A DNA stretch of 64,000 nt from NCBI RefSeq assembly GCF_004135285.1, contig NZ_CP035494.1:124001-188000 (forward strand). The letters run 5' to 3'. This document shows positions 34,555-42,213 of the stretch, piece by piece. A model generated the notes under the pieces. The model did not search any database. It was given only the letters and a program-made list of their open reading frames with translations, and was not told the DNA's origin. Position numbers and translations under genes: made by a program. Position 1 is the stretch's first letter. Each line of letters begins with the position of its first letter. The DNA is from Microbacterium protaetiae (lineage in GTDB: Bacteria > Actinomycetota > Actinomycetes > Actinomycetales > Microbacteriaceae).

Positions 34555-35754
34555 ATGCCCGCCACCACCGAAGCCGACACCGCCGTGCCAGCCGATCAGG
34601 AGGGGCTGAACGACGCGCAGCGCGCCCTCGCCTACATCCGGGTCTCCACCAAGGAACAGGCCGAGCGCGGCGGGTTCGAGGAAGGGTTCTCCATCCCCGC
34701 CCAACGCGACGCGATCCGACGTGCCGCCGCCGAGGCCGGCGCGATGATCGTGGAGGAGTTCATCGACGCCGGGGAGACCGCCACCAACGCCCGCCGACCC
34801 GACCTGCAACGCATGCTCTCCTACATCAAGAGCAACCGCGTCGATCTGTGCATCGTCCACAAGCTCGACCGGCTCGCCCGCAACCGCGCCGACGACGTCG
34901 CGATCCACCTCGCGCTCCGCCAGGCCGGAGTGACCCTGGTATCGGTCACCGAGAACATCGATGAGACCCCGACAGGGATGCTGCTGCACGGCATCATGTC
35001 CACCATCGCGGAGTTCTACTCCCGCAACCTCGCAGGCGAGGTCACCAAAGGACTCCAACAGAAGGCGGCGTCCGGCGGCACCGTCACCAAGGCACCACTC
35101 GGCTACCTCAACGTCCGAGAACGCGACCCACAAGGCCGCGAGGTCCGCACCGTCACGGTCGACCCCGAACGTGCGCCGCTGGTCGCGTGGGCGTTCGAGG
35201 CATACGCGGCCGGCAACCGCTCCCTGTCCGACCTGGCCGACGAGCTCGCCGCCCGAGGGCTGACCAGCCTGCCCACCCCGAAGCGGCCCGCGAAACCTAT
35301 CGGGGTCTCCACGCTGCAACGGATGCTCCGCAACCCGTATTACAAGGGCGACATCGTCTATAAGGGCGCACGTCACCTTGGCATCCACGACCGGCTCGTG
35401 CACCCGACCGTGTGGACCAAGGTGCAGAACGTCCTCGACGCCCACAACATCGCCGGCGACCGCACGCAGACCCACGAGCACTACCTGAAAGGCTCCCTGT
35501 ACTGCGGCTGCGGGAAGCGCATGACGATCAACCATGCCCGCAACCGGCACGGTGAGACCTACCCCTACTTCATCTGCCTCGGCCGACACATGGGCACCAG
35601 CGGCTGTGAACGACAGGCCGTGCTCGTCTCGACCGTCGAGCACCTGGTTGCCGAGCACTACCGCACCATCGAGCTCTCACCCGAGGCCGCCGACGCACTC
35701 ACCGGCATGATCGAGGACATCTTCGACCGCATCGACGCCGAATCTGAGACCTAG
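34555..35754 (+). CDS. Large serine recombinase, truncated by an amber stop
   Basis: This is a large serine recombinase that would catalyse integration or excision of the element. The N-terminal resolvase domain is complete: ALAYIRVSTKEQAERGGFEEGFSI with the nucleophilic serine, RRPDLQRMLSYIKSN, VDLCIVHKLDRLARNRADDV and MLLHGIMSTIAEFYSRNLAGEV. The recombinase domain (KAPLGYLNVRERD, STLQRMLRNPYYKGDIVY) and the zinc ribbon (LYCGCGKRM...CLGRHMG...GCER) follow. Translation ends at TAG 35752-35754, but the same frame continues with the family's coiled-coil tail. The enzyme is probably inactive or altered. Confidence 0.85.
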   Translation: MPATTEADTAVPADQEGLNDAQRALAYIRVSTKEQAERGGFEEGFSIPAQRDAIRRAAAEAGAMIVEEFIDAGETATNARRPDLQRMLSYIKSNRVDLCIVHKLDRLARNRADDVAIHLALRQAGVTLVSVTENIDETPTGMLLHGIMSTIAEFYSRNLAGEVTKGLQQKAASGGTVTKAPLGYLNVRERDPQGREVRTVTVDPERAPLVAWAFEAYAAGNRSLSDLADELAARGLTSLPTPKRPAKPIGVSTLQRMLRNPYYKGDIVYKGARHLGIHDRLVHPTVWTKVQNVLDAHNIAGDRTQTHEHYLKGSLYCGCGKRMTINHARNRHGETYPYFICLGRHMGTSGCERQAVLVSTVEHLVAEHYRTIELSPEAADALTGMIEDIFDRIDAESET

Positions 35755-36188
35755 CGCCGCGACCTGACTCGGCAGAAGGAACGCCTCGAAGACGAACAAC
35801 TCCGGCTGCTGCAAGCCCACTACGCCGACGCGATCAGCCTCCCGGTGTTGAAGAAGGAACAGCACCGCATCGAAGGCATGCTCACCGACATCGACCAACG
35901 GCTGTCTGCCTACCGGGCTGGGCGCGAGGACGCCAAGCTCCGGCTACGCGCCTACCTGCACCTGGCGACCAACGCGCACGCGTTCTACCTCGCCTGCGAC
36001 GACGCCCGCCGACGCCTATGCAACCAGGCGTTCTTCACCAAGATCACGCTCAAAGAGAACCTTGACGTGACCTCGGAGTTCACCGGCATCTACGAGACCA
36101 TCCTCGACCCGACCAACCGACTCCACGCCGAGTTCTGGCAGCGCACCGGCCAACTCCACCCCGACATCAACCTGGAGCACAACGAAGA

Positions 36189-36219
36189 AACCCTGCCCCA
36201 CGATCAGCGGGGCAGGGTT
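36189..36219. terminator. Hairpin at right edge of the island
   Basis: AACCCTGCCCC and GGGGCAGGGTT form an 11-bp perfect stem with a 9-nt loop. It can serve the recombinase transcript or, on the other strand, the tRNA-Ala transcript. Its right arm overlaps the 16-bp inverted repeat shared with the left edge of the island. Confidence 0.65.
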
Positions 36220-36224
36220 GGAAC
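36209..36224 (-). repeat. 16-bp inverted repeat, right copy
   Basis: The minus strand reads GTTCCAACCCTGCCCC, identical to 20671-20686. It lies 10 bp before the encoded CCA end of tRNA-Ala. See the left copy for interpretation. Confidence 0.4.
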
Positions 36225-36234
36225 TTCGACCAAA

Positions 36235-36310
36235 TGGTGGACCTGAGGGGATTCGAACCCCTGACCTCTTCATTGCGAACGAAGCGCGCTACCAACTGCG
36301 CCACAGGCCC
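36235..36310 (-). tRNA. tRNA-Ala(CGC)
   Basis: The minus strand folds as a full cloverleaf. The acceptor stem GGGCCTG/CAGGTCC contains the G3-U70 pair that identifies alanine tRNA. The D arm is GCGCAGTTGGTAGCGC, and the anticodon arm CTTCG-TTCGCAA-TGAAG carries anticodon CGC (codon GCG). The T arm is AGGGGTTCGAATCCCCT. A73 and an encoded CCA (36235-36237) follow. The 3' end touches the broken recombinase frame, so the gene marks the border of the island. Confidence 0.95.
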
Positions 36311-36359
36311 GTGAACCTCAGAAAGGTTATCACGATCGCGGGGGTGCTTCCCAACCGGC

Positions 36360-37208
36360 TCAGGCGGGAACGACGGTGGTCGTCATCACCAGAAGCTGCG
36401 GATTGGGCAACGCCAGCGACACCTGCACCGACGCGAATTCGGCGAGGGATGCCGCATGCGTACCACCGCACAGGAAGCCCACGGTGCCCTCAGGCAGATC
36501 GCACTCCCAGCGGCGGCGGTCGATGATCGTCGGACCGTCGGTGACGATGCGGCTCGCGGCATCCGCTGCCGTCCACGTGGCCAGCTGTGCGTTGACGCGC
36601 TGCTGCCGCTCGCTCAGCGACGCCGCAAAGGCCTCACTGTCGAACCCAGCCTTGCGCAGGCTCTTGCCCAGGCGGTATTCGTCAATGCTGCCGTCGGGGT
36701 GGATGCTGCTGGTCTGGTTCGCGCGGCCCTCGAAATCGGGGTTTCCGAGCGGGTCTGGGCCCGGGTCCTTGCGCCACAGCTCGGCAAGCGCGGCATCCAG
36801 GGCCAGCGACGCGAGGTGGCAGGCGGTGTGTGCGCGGCTGAGGGCCGCCCGGCGCGCGGCATCCACTTCCGCCGTCACTGTCCCACCCGCACTCAGCCAC
36901 TGCGGCACCGCGCCGGTGAGCCGGTGGCCGACAAGCCAGGTCCAGCCGTCGGTGCCGCGCTTGACGGGGATGTCGGAGCCGACGAACAGCGTGCCGTCGG
37001 CGTCTTCGGCGGCCATGACGGCTTCGACGACCTCGACGCTGTGCTCACCGGACCGCAGCACGCCGGCATCTCCGGGTTGATCGGGCCAGGTGTGGTCGAC
37101 AGGGTGAAACGGTGTCGCGTCGAGCACGACCACATCGCCGACGATGCGGGTGACGGTCCCCTCACCGGCTGTCGCTCCGGACGGGAACGTCACGATCGTC
37201 GCGGGCAT
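36360..37208 (-). CDS. AlaX-type alanyl-tRNA editing protein / metal-dependent hydrolase
   Basis: The 282-aa protein has the AlaRS editing fold. The zinc-site motifs are SRAHTACHLASLALD (HxxxH) and the later FLCGGTHAASLAEF (CxxxH). The N-terminal beta-barrel-like part (GEGTVTRIVGDVVVLDATPFHPVDHTWPDQPGDAG) matches the region before the editing core in AlaX proteins. It would clear Ser- or Gly-mischarged tRNA(Ala). The ATG at 37208 follows AAGGAGGACC. It lies 50 bp from tRNA-Ala on the same strand, an apt but perhaps accidental pairing. Confidence 0.85.
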   Translation of the reverse strand: MPATIVTFPSGATAGEGTVTRIVGDVVVLDATPFHPVDHTWPDQPGDAGVLRSGEHSVEVVEAVMAAEDADGTLFVGSDIPVKRGTDGWTWLVGHRLTGAVPQWLSAGGTVTAEVDAARRAALSRAHTACHLASLALDAALAELWRKDPGPDPLGNPDFEGRANQTSSIHPDGSIDEYRLGKSLRKAGFDSEAFAASLSERQQRVNAQLATWTAADAASRIVTDGPTIIDRRRWECDLPEGTVGFLCGGTHAASLAEFASVQVSLALPNPQLLVMTTTVVPA

Positions 37209-37287
37209 GGTCCTCCTTGGGTGGGCGCAACGAAGACTATCAAGCGGAGGCTCCCAGCGCGGCGGCGTCAACGCCGGGCGCGAGCGC

Positions 37288-37765
37288 CGCCGTCCCAAAA
37301 TGCCGCGTCAACGCGATGAGATGGGACGGCAAACAGAGGGGCCTGCGGTGCCAACGCTGAACCCGACGAAGGCCGCCGTCCCAAAACGCCGCATCGGAGG
37401 CACGAAGCGACCCGGCGGGACGGCAACGCCGAGCCCGGTGCCGACTGCCGTACCAAAACGCCGCATCGCCCGCGCGAAGCGACCACACCGGACGGCACAC
37501 AGAGGGACCCGCGGTGCCAACACTGAACCCGACGAAGACCGCCGTCCCGAAACGCCGCATCGGTGGCACGAAGCGACGAGATAGGACGGCAACGCCAAGC
37601 CCGGCGGCGACTGCCGTCCCAAAACGCCGCATCGCCCGCGCGAAGCGACCACACCGGACGGCAAACAGAGGGGCCTGCGGTGCCAACGCCAAGCCCGGTG
37701 CCGACTGCCGTCCCAAAACGCCGCATCGGAGGCACGAAGCGACGAGATGGGGCGGCAAACCCCCG
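37288..37765. repeat. Array of six palindromic units (REP/BIME-like)
   Basis: Six copies of a unit of about 50 bp begin with TGCCGTCCCAAAACGCCGC (variants CGTCCCAAAATGCC, CGTACC, CGTCCCG) and end with GGACGGCA, so each has inverted 8-bp ends. Copies start near 37288, 37372, 37447, 37537, 37611 and 37704. Two alternating spacer types separate them, a short one (aacgccgagcccggtgccgac) and a longer one beginning aacagaggggcctgcggtgc. The spacers repeat too, so this is not CRISPR. It fills most of the 700-bp gap between the AlaX-type and VOC genes. Confidence 0.85.
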
Positions 37766-37915
37766 GACCCGGCGGCGCCATGGCCGGGCCTGGAGGCGAC
37801 ATGGCTGGGCCTGCCGGCGACATGGGCGGGGCCGGCCGCGTCAAGACAGCCCGCCGGTGTCGGGAGTCCACCCTACGGTGGAGACACCGACTGGCACCGA
37901 CTCAAGGAGGACGTC

Positions 37916-38344
37916 ATGCTCACACTCGGCAACATCGTTTTCTACGCGGACGATCCGCAGCGGCTTTCGCACTTCTGGGCTGACGTGTTCGGTTACCCGC
38001 ACATGGGCTTCGACGGTCCGCTGCGCGACCAGCTGCTGGCCGCGGGGCTCAGCGACGCCGATCTGGCCACGCGGGGTCTCGCCGAAGACCCAGCTGGCCA
38101 CGGTCCGCGGCTGTTCTTCCACCATGCCGACGGCACCAAGGCCGGGCGCAACCGCCTGCACCTCGACATCACCATCGCTCGTGACGGCGAGGGCACCCAC
38201 GAGGAGCGCCTCGACGCCGAGAAGGATCGCCTGGTTGCGCTCGGCGCCAGCGTCGTGCGGCTGGTGGATCAGCAGTGGGGACCGTGGCCAGAGCACTACT
38301 ACCAGATGCGCGATCCCGAAGGCAACGAGTTCTGCCTGCAGTGA
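37916..38344 (+). CDS. VOC-family (glyoxalase-like) protein
   Basis: The 142-aa single-domain vicinal-oxygen-chelate protein reads LGNIVFYADDPQRLSHFWADVFGYPH, GPRLFFHHADGTKAGRNRLHLDIT, ALGASVVRLVDQQWGPW and YYQMRDPEGNEFCLQ. This is the PF18029/glyoxalase-like-6 pattern common in actinobacteria. The ATG at 37916 follows AAGGAGGACGTC; the longer open frame upstream only reads through the repeat array. No partner gene suggests a substrate. Confidence 0.85.
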   Translation: MLTLGNIVFYADDPQRLSHFWADVFGYPHMGFDGPLRDQLLAAGLSDADLATRGLAEDPAGHGPRLFFHHADGTKAGRNRLHLDITIARDGEGTHEERLDAEKDRLVALGASVVRLVDQQWGPWPEHYYQMRDPEGNEFCLQ

Positions 38345-38403
38345 GGTAGCCCCGTCGTACGCCGCGCCACCCATGCGCATCCCGCACGGCAGGAACGTAA
38401 AGT

Positions 38404-38434
38404 CTGCACCGACGATGCGTCGTCGCCGGTGCAG
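38404..38434 (+). terminator. Hairpin after the VOC gene
   Basis: CTGCACCG and CGGTGCAG pair across 15 nt, with an inner ACGA/TCGT stem and a small bulge. It lies 60 bp after the stop codon and is probably the transcription terminator of the VOC gene. Confidence 0.45.
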
Positions 38435-38541
38435 TCCCATCCGCACGCAGGGCGTGTCGCCGCCGCTGAAGCACGTCTACACCGAGCATGCGCTCACCTG
38501 CGAACGCATCCCCGCACCGAGGACGTACCCTCGCCTGCCCG

Positions 38542-38578
38542 CTCACCATCTGATTCGCCGCGCGGTTCAGATGGTGAG
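38542..38578. terminator. Hairpin between VOC gene and ispG
   Basis: CTCACCATCTGA and TCAGATGGTGAG are exact 12-bp inverted repeats with a 13-nt loop. It lies between two convergent genes and could terminate either transcript. Confidence 0.5.
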
Positions 38579-38627
38579 TGCGCAGGAGGGGTGGTGCCCG
38601 GCGGCCACCCACAACGGGGGCGAGGGC

Positions 38628-38815
38628 GACGGGTCGCTGCGACGATGCCGGGTGCGGCGAGGGCGAGTGCGACGACGCCGAGTGCGGCGAGGGCCAGTGC
38701 GGCTCGTGCCAGTGCGACGACGCCGAGTGCGTCGAAGGCCAGTGCGACGAGGGCGGCGAGGGCCAGTGCGGCGAGTCGCTGCGACGACGACGGGTGCGAC
38801 GGGTGCGGCGAGTCA
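38628..38815. repeat. Trinucleotide-rich low-complexity stretch
   Basis: Degenerate runs of gtgcgacgacgccgag and gtgcggcgagggcc continue right up to the ispG stop codon. Frames through it give spurious Cys/Asp/Glu-rich peptides. No gene is supported. With the two hairpins it accounts for the 467-bp gap. Confidence 0.7.
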
Positions 38816-39964
38816 GCCGGTGACGACCTGCGCCGTGCCGATGCCGGCCTCCGAACCCATCTCTGCGGCGATGCGGTTCGCCTCGGCGATCAGGGTCTCG
38901 ACGATCTCAGCCTCGGGCACCGTGCGGATCACCTCGCCCTTGACAAAGATCTGGCCCTTGCCATTGCCGGATGCCACGCCCAGATCGGCTTCGCGGGCCT
39001 CGCCGGGCCCGTTCACGACGCATCCCATGACTGCCACACGCAAGGGCACGGTGAGGTCTTTGAGCCCCTCCGTCACCGAATCGGCAAGCGTGTACACGTC
39101 GACCTGCGCCCGTCCGCACGAGGGACACGAGACGATCTCGAGGGTGCGTTCGCGCAGCCCCAGCGACTGCAGAATCTGCAGGCCGACCTTGACCTCTTCG
39201 ACCGGCGGCGCCGACAGAGACACGCGTATCGTGTCGCCGATCCCCTCACCGAGAAGAATCCCGAATGCCGTCGCCGACTTCACCGTGCCCTGCAGAGCGG
39301 GGCCCGCCTCGGTCACTCCGAGATGCAGCGGCCAATCCCCACGCTCGGCCAGCAGTCGGTATGCCTTGACCATCACGACCGGGTCGTGATGTTTGACCGA
39401 GATCTTGAAGTCGTGAAAATCGTGCTCCTCGAACAGCGAGGCCTCCCACACCGCGCTCTCCACGAGAGCCTCGGGAGTGGCGGTTCCGTACTTCTCGAGC
39501 AGTCGCTTGTCGAGCGACCCGGCGTTCACCCCGATGCGCAACGAGACCCCCGCGTCCTTCGCCGCTGCGGCGATCTCGCCGACCTTGTCGTCGAACTGGC
39601 GGATGTTGCCCGGGTTCACGCGCACGGCGCCGCACCCGGCGTCGATCGCCTGGAACACGTACTTCGGCTGAAAGTGAATGTCCGCGATCACCGGGATGCG
39701 GCTCTTGCGCGCGATGATCGGCAGCGCGTCGGCGTCGTCCTGGCTGGGAACCGCGACGCGCACGATGTCACAGCCGGCCGCCGTGAGTTCGGCGATCTGC
39801 TGCAACGTGGCGTTGATATCGGTGGTGGGGGTGGTCGTCATCGACTGCACCGTGACCGGGGCGTCTCCCCCGACGAGCACGTCGCCCACGCGGATCTGCC
39901 GGCTCTTGCGGCGCGGAGCGAGCACCGACGGCACATGCGGCATCCCGAGATTCACTGCTGGCAC
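38813..39964 (-). CDS. ispG: 4-hydroxy-3-methylbut-2-enyl diphosphate synthase
   Basis: IspG (GcpE) is the [4Fe-4S] enzyme of the MEP pathway that reduces and opens methylerythritol cyclodiphosphate to HMBPP. The 383-aa protein has the N-terminal TIM barrel ([55 protein letters not shown]) and the C-terminal cluster ligands [15 protein letters not shown] and [19 protein letters not shown]. Length is normal for the short bacterial form. dxr and rseP lie further right on the same strand, the usual actinobacterial order, but are separated here by other genes. Confidence 0.96.
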   Translation of the reverse strand: MPAVNLGMPHVPSVLAPRRKSRQIRVGDVLVGGDAPVTVQSMTTTPTTDINATLQQIAELTAAGCDIVRVAVPSQDDADALPIIARKSRIPVIADIHFQPKYVFQAIDAGCGAVRVNPGNIRQFDDKVGEIAAAAKDAGVSLRIGVNAGSLDKRLLEKYGTATPEALVESAVWEASLFEEHDFHDFKISVKHHDPVVMVKAYRLLAERGDWPLHLGVTEAGPALQGTVKSATAFGILLGEGIGDTIRVSLSAPPVEEVKVGLQILQSLGLRERTLEIVSCPSCGRAQVDVYTLADSVTEGLKDLTVPLRVAVMGCVVNGPGEAREADLGVASGNGKGQIFVKGEVIRTVPEAEIVETLIAEANRIAAEMGSEAGIGTAQVVTG

Positions 39965-39997
39965 TCGCTCAGCCTAGCCGCGCCGACTGCAGTGCGG

Positions 39998-40112
39998 CTG
40001 TGACCTGCACGCCCGCAGTCCCCCGCACACCGCAGTCCCCACACACCGCAGTCCCCCGCACACCCGCAGTCCCCCACACACCGCAGTCCCCCGCACCCGC
40101 AGTCCGACACTG
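39998..40112. repeat. Tandem 16-18-bp repeat (cgcagtcccccgcacac)
   Basis: Six or seven imperfect copies of cgcagtcccccgcacac stand head to tail between ispG and the tryptophan leader. The array covers most of the upstream region of both divergent genes. No promoter can be read in it. Confidence 0.75.
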
Positions 40113-40169
40113 ACCTCGGCCGCCGTCACACGGCCAAGCCACCTGCCCGCGCTGTGGTAGGTTCGCCCC

Positions 40170-40205
40170 ATGTTCGCGAACCACTCCTGGTGGACCACCC
40201 GCTGA
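40170..40205 (+). CDS. Tryptophan-rich leader peptide (trpL-like)
   Basis: The 11-residue open frame MFANHSWWTTR has two consecutive Trp codons and ends in TGA. It precedes a terminator hairpin and the TrpE-TrpG fusion gene. Ribosome stalling at the Trp codons would prevent the terminator from forming. A TAGGTT at 40158-40163 only 7 bp upstream could be the -10 element, which would make the leader mRNA leaderless or nearly so. Confidence 0.85.
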   Translation: MFANHSWWTTR

Positions 40206-40260
40206 GGCGGTGTGTTCGCGTTCCAACCGACAGACCGCCCGCGTGGCGGTCTTCTTCGTC
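40206..40260 (+). promoter_or_regulatory. Tryptophan attenuator
   Basis: The terminator stem AGACCGCC-cgcgt-GGCGGTCT (40232-40252) is followed by tcttcgtct. The competing segment GGCGGT (40206-40211), just after the leader stop, can pair either back to ACCaCC in the leader or forward to ACCGCC of the terminator. This is the classic 1:2, 2:3, 3:4 arrangement of transcription attenuation. Confidence 0.8.
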
Positions 40261-40290
40261 TGAGGCCGTCCGACACCTGAAAGGCCGGCG

Positions 40291-42207
40291 ATGACAACGA
40301 CGCCCGCTTCCCCCGCTGAACTTCTCGACTCCCTGCGCAACCGCCCGTTCGCGCTTCTGGCCCGCGACGCCGACACCGTCGAGGTACTCACCGGCCAGGT
40401 CGTCGACGTCGATCTGCTCGCCGATGTTCCCCTGATGGATGCCGCAGGCACGGCCCGCGAGGTACTGGCGCTGGTCCCGTTCCGGCAGGTGCGCGAACGC
40501 GGTTTCGCATGCCACGACGACGGCGCGCCGCTGCGCTGTCTCGTGGTCGACGACCACCTGGCCATGGATCGCGCCGAGGTCATCGCCGCCCTGCCGACCG
40601 CTCCGGTCGAACTCGACGGCGCCGGCTTCGACATTCCCGATGAGGAGTACGCCGAGATCGTGCGCACCGTCATCCGCGACGAGATCGGGCGCGGCGAGGG
40701 CGCGAACTTCGTCATCCGGCGGGACTTCACCGCCGGCGTCGACGCCGACCCACACGAGGCCGCACTCACCTGGTTCCGAGCGCTGCTGGAGCATGAACGC
40801 GGCGCGTACTGGACCTTCCTTGTCTCCACGCCCGGTCACATCGCGGTGGGCGCGAGCCCCGAAGCGCACGTGAGCGCGCAAGATGGCGTGGTCACGATGA
40901 ACCCGATCTCGGGCACTTTCCGACACCCGACCGGTGGCGCCACCGTGGCGACGCTGAGCGAGTTCTTGGCCTCCACCAAAGAGACCGAAGAACTGTTCAT
41001 GGTCGTCGACGAAGAGCTCAAGATGATGAGCGCCGTCTGCTCCGACGGCGGACGCATCACCGGCCCGCATCTGAAGGAGATGTCGCGGCTGACCCACACT
41101 GAGTACGTCCTGCGCGGGCGCAGCCGGCTGGATCCGCGCGACATCCTGCGCGAGACGATGTTCGCCCCCACAGTGACCGGCTCGCCCATGCAGAACGCCT
41201 GCACCGTCATCGCGCGCCACGAGCGCACTCCCCGCGGCTACTACTCCGGTGTGGCGGCGCTGTTCACTCCGCGCGAGACGCTCACCGTCGACGAGGCCAC
41301 GCATGATCTCGACGCGCCCATCCTCATCCGCACCGCCTACCTCGAAGGAGCGCGGCTGAGGGTGCCGGTGGGTGCCACCCTGGTGCGGCACTCCGACCCC
41401 CACGGCGAGGTCAGTGAGACCCACGGCAAGGCCGCCGGTGTGCTGGGAGCTATCGGCGCCGTCGAGCGCGATGTGCAGGCCGAGGCATCCGACACCGACG
41501 AACCGGCCGCGCCCCGCCGGCTGCTCGCCGACGACCCCGGCATCGCACGGCTGCTCGAGTCGCGCAACGCGCGCCTCGCCCCGTTCTGGCTGAACCCACA
41601 GGGCCGGGGCGCCGACGCCCCGTTCCTCGGTCAAGATGCGCTCGTGGTCGACGCCGAAGACCGCTTCACCACGATGCTCGCCCACCAGCTGCGCCATCTG
41701 GGGCTGAGCGTGCGGATCGTCCCGTGGAACGAAGCGACCGATGCCGAGGTGGATGCCGCGGCTCTGGTGGTCGCCGGCCCTGGGCCCGGCGACCCGCGCG
41801 ACGAGGGCAGCGCCCGCATCCGTCGCATGCGCGAAGTGGTCGCGCGCCGCCGCACTGCCGGCGCGCCGCTGCTGGCGGTGTGCCTGAGTCACCAGATTCT
41901 CGCCGACGCGCTCGGGATCGAGCTCGTTCCGCTCACCCAGCCGCACCAGGGCCTGCAGAAGACCGTCGACGTGTTCGGCGAGCAGGCCTCGATCGGGTTC
42001 TACAACACTTTCACGGCCCGTGTCGCCCCGGAAACCGCCACGGTCGGCGATACCGAGGTGGCAGCGGATGCCTCCGGCGACGTGTATGCCTTGCGCGGGC
42101 CGCACGTCGCCTCGGTGCAGGGGCATCTGGAGTCGATCCTGTCGCGCGATGGCCTGCACACGCTGGAGCGTTTGGTCGCGCAGGCTCTGGGCGACCCCGG
42201 TCTTTGA
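40291..42207 (+). CDS. Anthranilate synthase, fused TrpE-TrpG (PhzE-like)
   Basis: The 638-aa two-domain enzyme makes anthranilate from chorismate and glutamine. The chorismate-binding part (residues about 110-400) shows NFVIRRDFTAGV, PISGTFRHPTGG, SDGGRITGPHLKEMSRLTHTEYVLRG, FAPTVTGSPMQNA and RGYYSGVAALF. The glutamine amidotransferase part (about 445-630) has VVAGPGPGDPRDEG, the nucleophile in LLAVCLSHQILADALG, and the His-x-Glu near the end in VQGHLESIL. The domain order is that of PhzE, but the Trp leader upstream argues for tryptophan control. AAAGG precedes the ATG. Confidence 0.9.
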   Translation: MTTTPASPAELLDSLRNRPFALLARDADTVEVLTGQVVDVDLLADVPLMDAAGTAREVLALVPFRQVRERGFACHDDGAPLRCLVVDDHLAMDRAEVIAALPTAPVELDGAGFDIPDEEYAEIVRTVIRDEIGRGEGANFVIRRDFTAGVDADPHEAALTWFRALLEHERGAYWTFLVSTPGHIAVGASPEAHVSAQDGVVTMNPISGTFRHPTGGATVATLSEFLASTKETEELFMVVDEELKMMSAVCSDGGRITGPHLKEMSRLTHTEYVLRGRSRLDPRDILRETMFAPTVTGSPMQNACTVIARHERTPRGYYSGVAALFTPRETLTVDEATHDLDAPILIRTAYLEGARLRVPVGATLVRHSDPHGEVSETHGKAAGVLGAIGAVERDVQAEASDTDEPAAPRRLLADDPGIARLLESRNARLAPFWLNPQGRGADAPFLGQDALVVDAEDRFTTMLAHQLRHLGLSVRIVPWNEATDAEVDAAALVVAGPGPGDPRDEGSARIRRMREVVARRRTAGAPLLAVCLSHQILADALGIELVPLTQPHQGLQKTVDVFGEQASIGFYNTFTARVAPETATVGDTEVAADASGDVYALRGPHVASVQGHLESILSRDGLHTLERLVAQALGDPGL

Positions 42208-42213
42208 ACCCCG

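Larger units (their letters stand above)
35755..36246 (+). pseudogene. Severed C-terminal tail of the serine recombinase
   Basis: In the same frame, directly after the amber codon, the sequence reads RRDLTRQKERLEDEQLRLLQ, then YADAISLPVLKKEQHRIEGML and AFFTKITLKENL. This is the coiled-coil and C-terminal region expected in large serine recombinases. One base change at 35752 (TAG from CAG, GAG or AAG) explains the break. The frame then runs through a hairpin into the tRNA-Ala 3' end. Confidence 0.75.

Noticed and set aside
35752..35754. Amber codon read as an amino acid
   Set aside because: Only two amber lesions are seen, both in decaying mobile genes, while ordinary genes end at TAG as well (for example ald). 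Recoding is not supported.
36235..36310. Direct-repeat attachment site of the island at tRNA-Ala
   Set aside because: I looked for a second copy of the tRNA 3' end near the left border (19.3-20.7 kb) and found none, so no att pair is claimed.
37288..37765. CRISPR array
   Set aside because: The spacing of 73-90 bp looks regular, but the intervening sequences are themselves repeated, the units are palindromic, and no cas gene is present.
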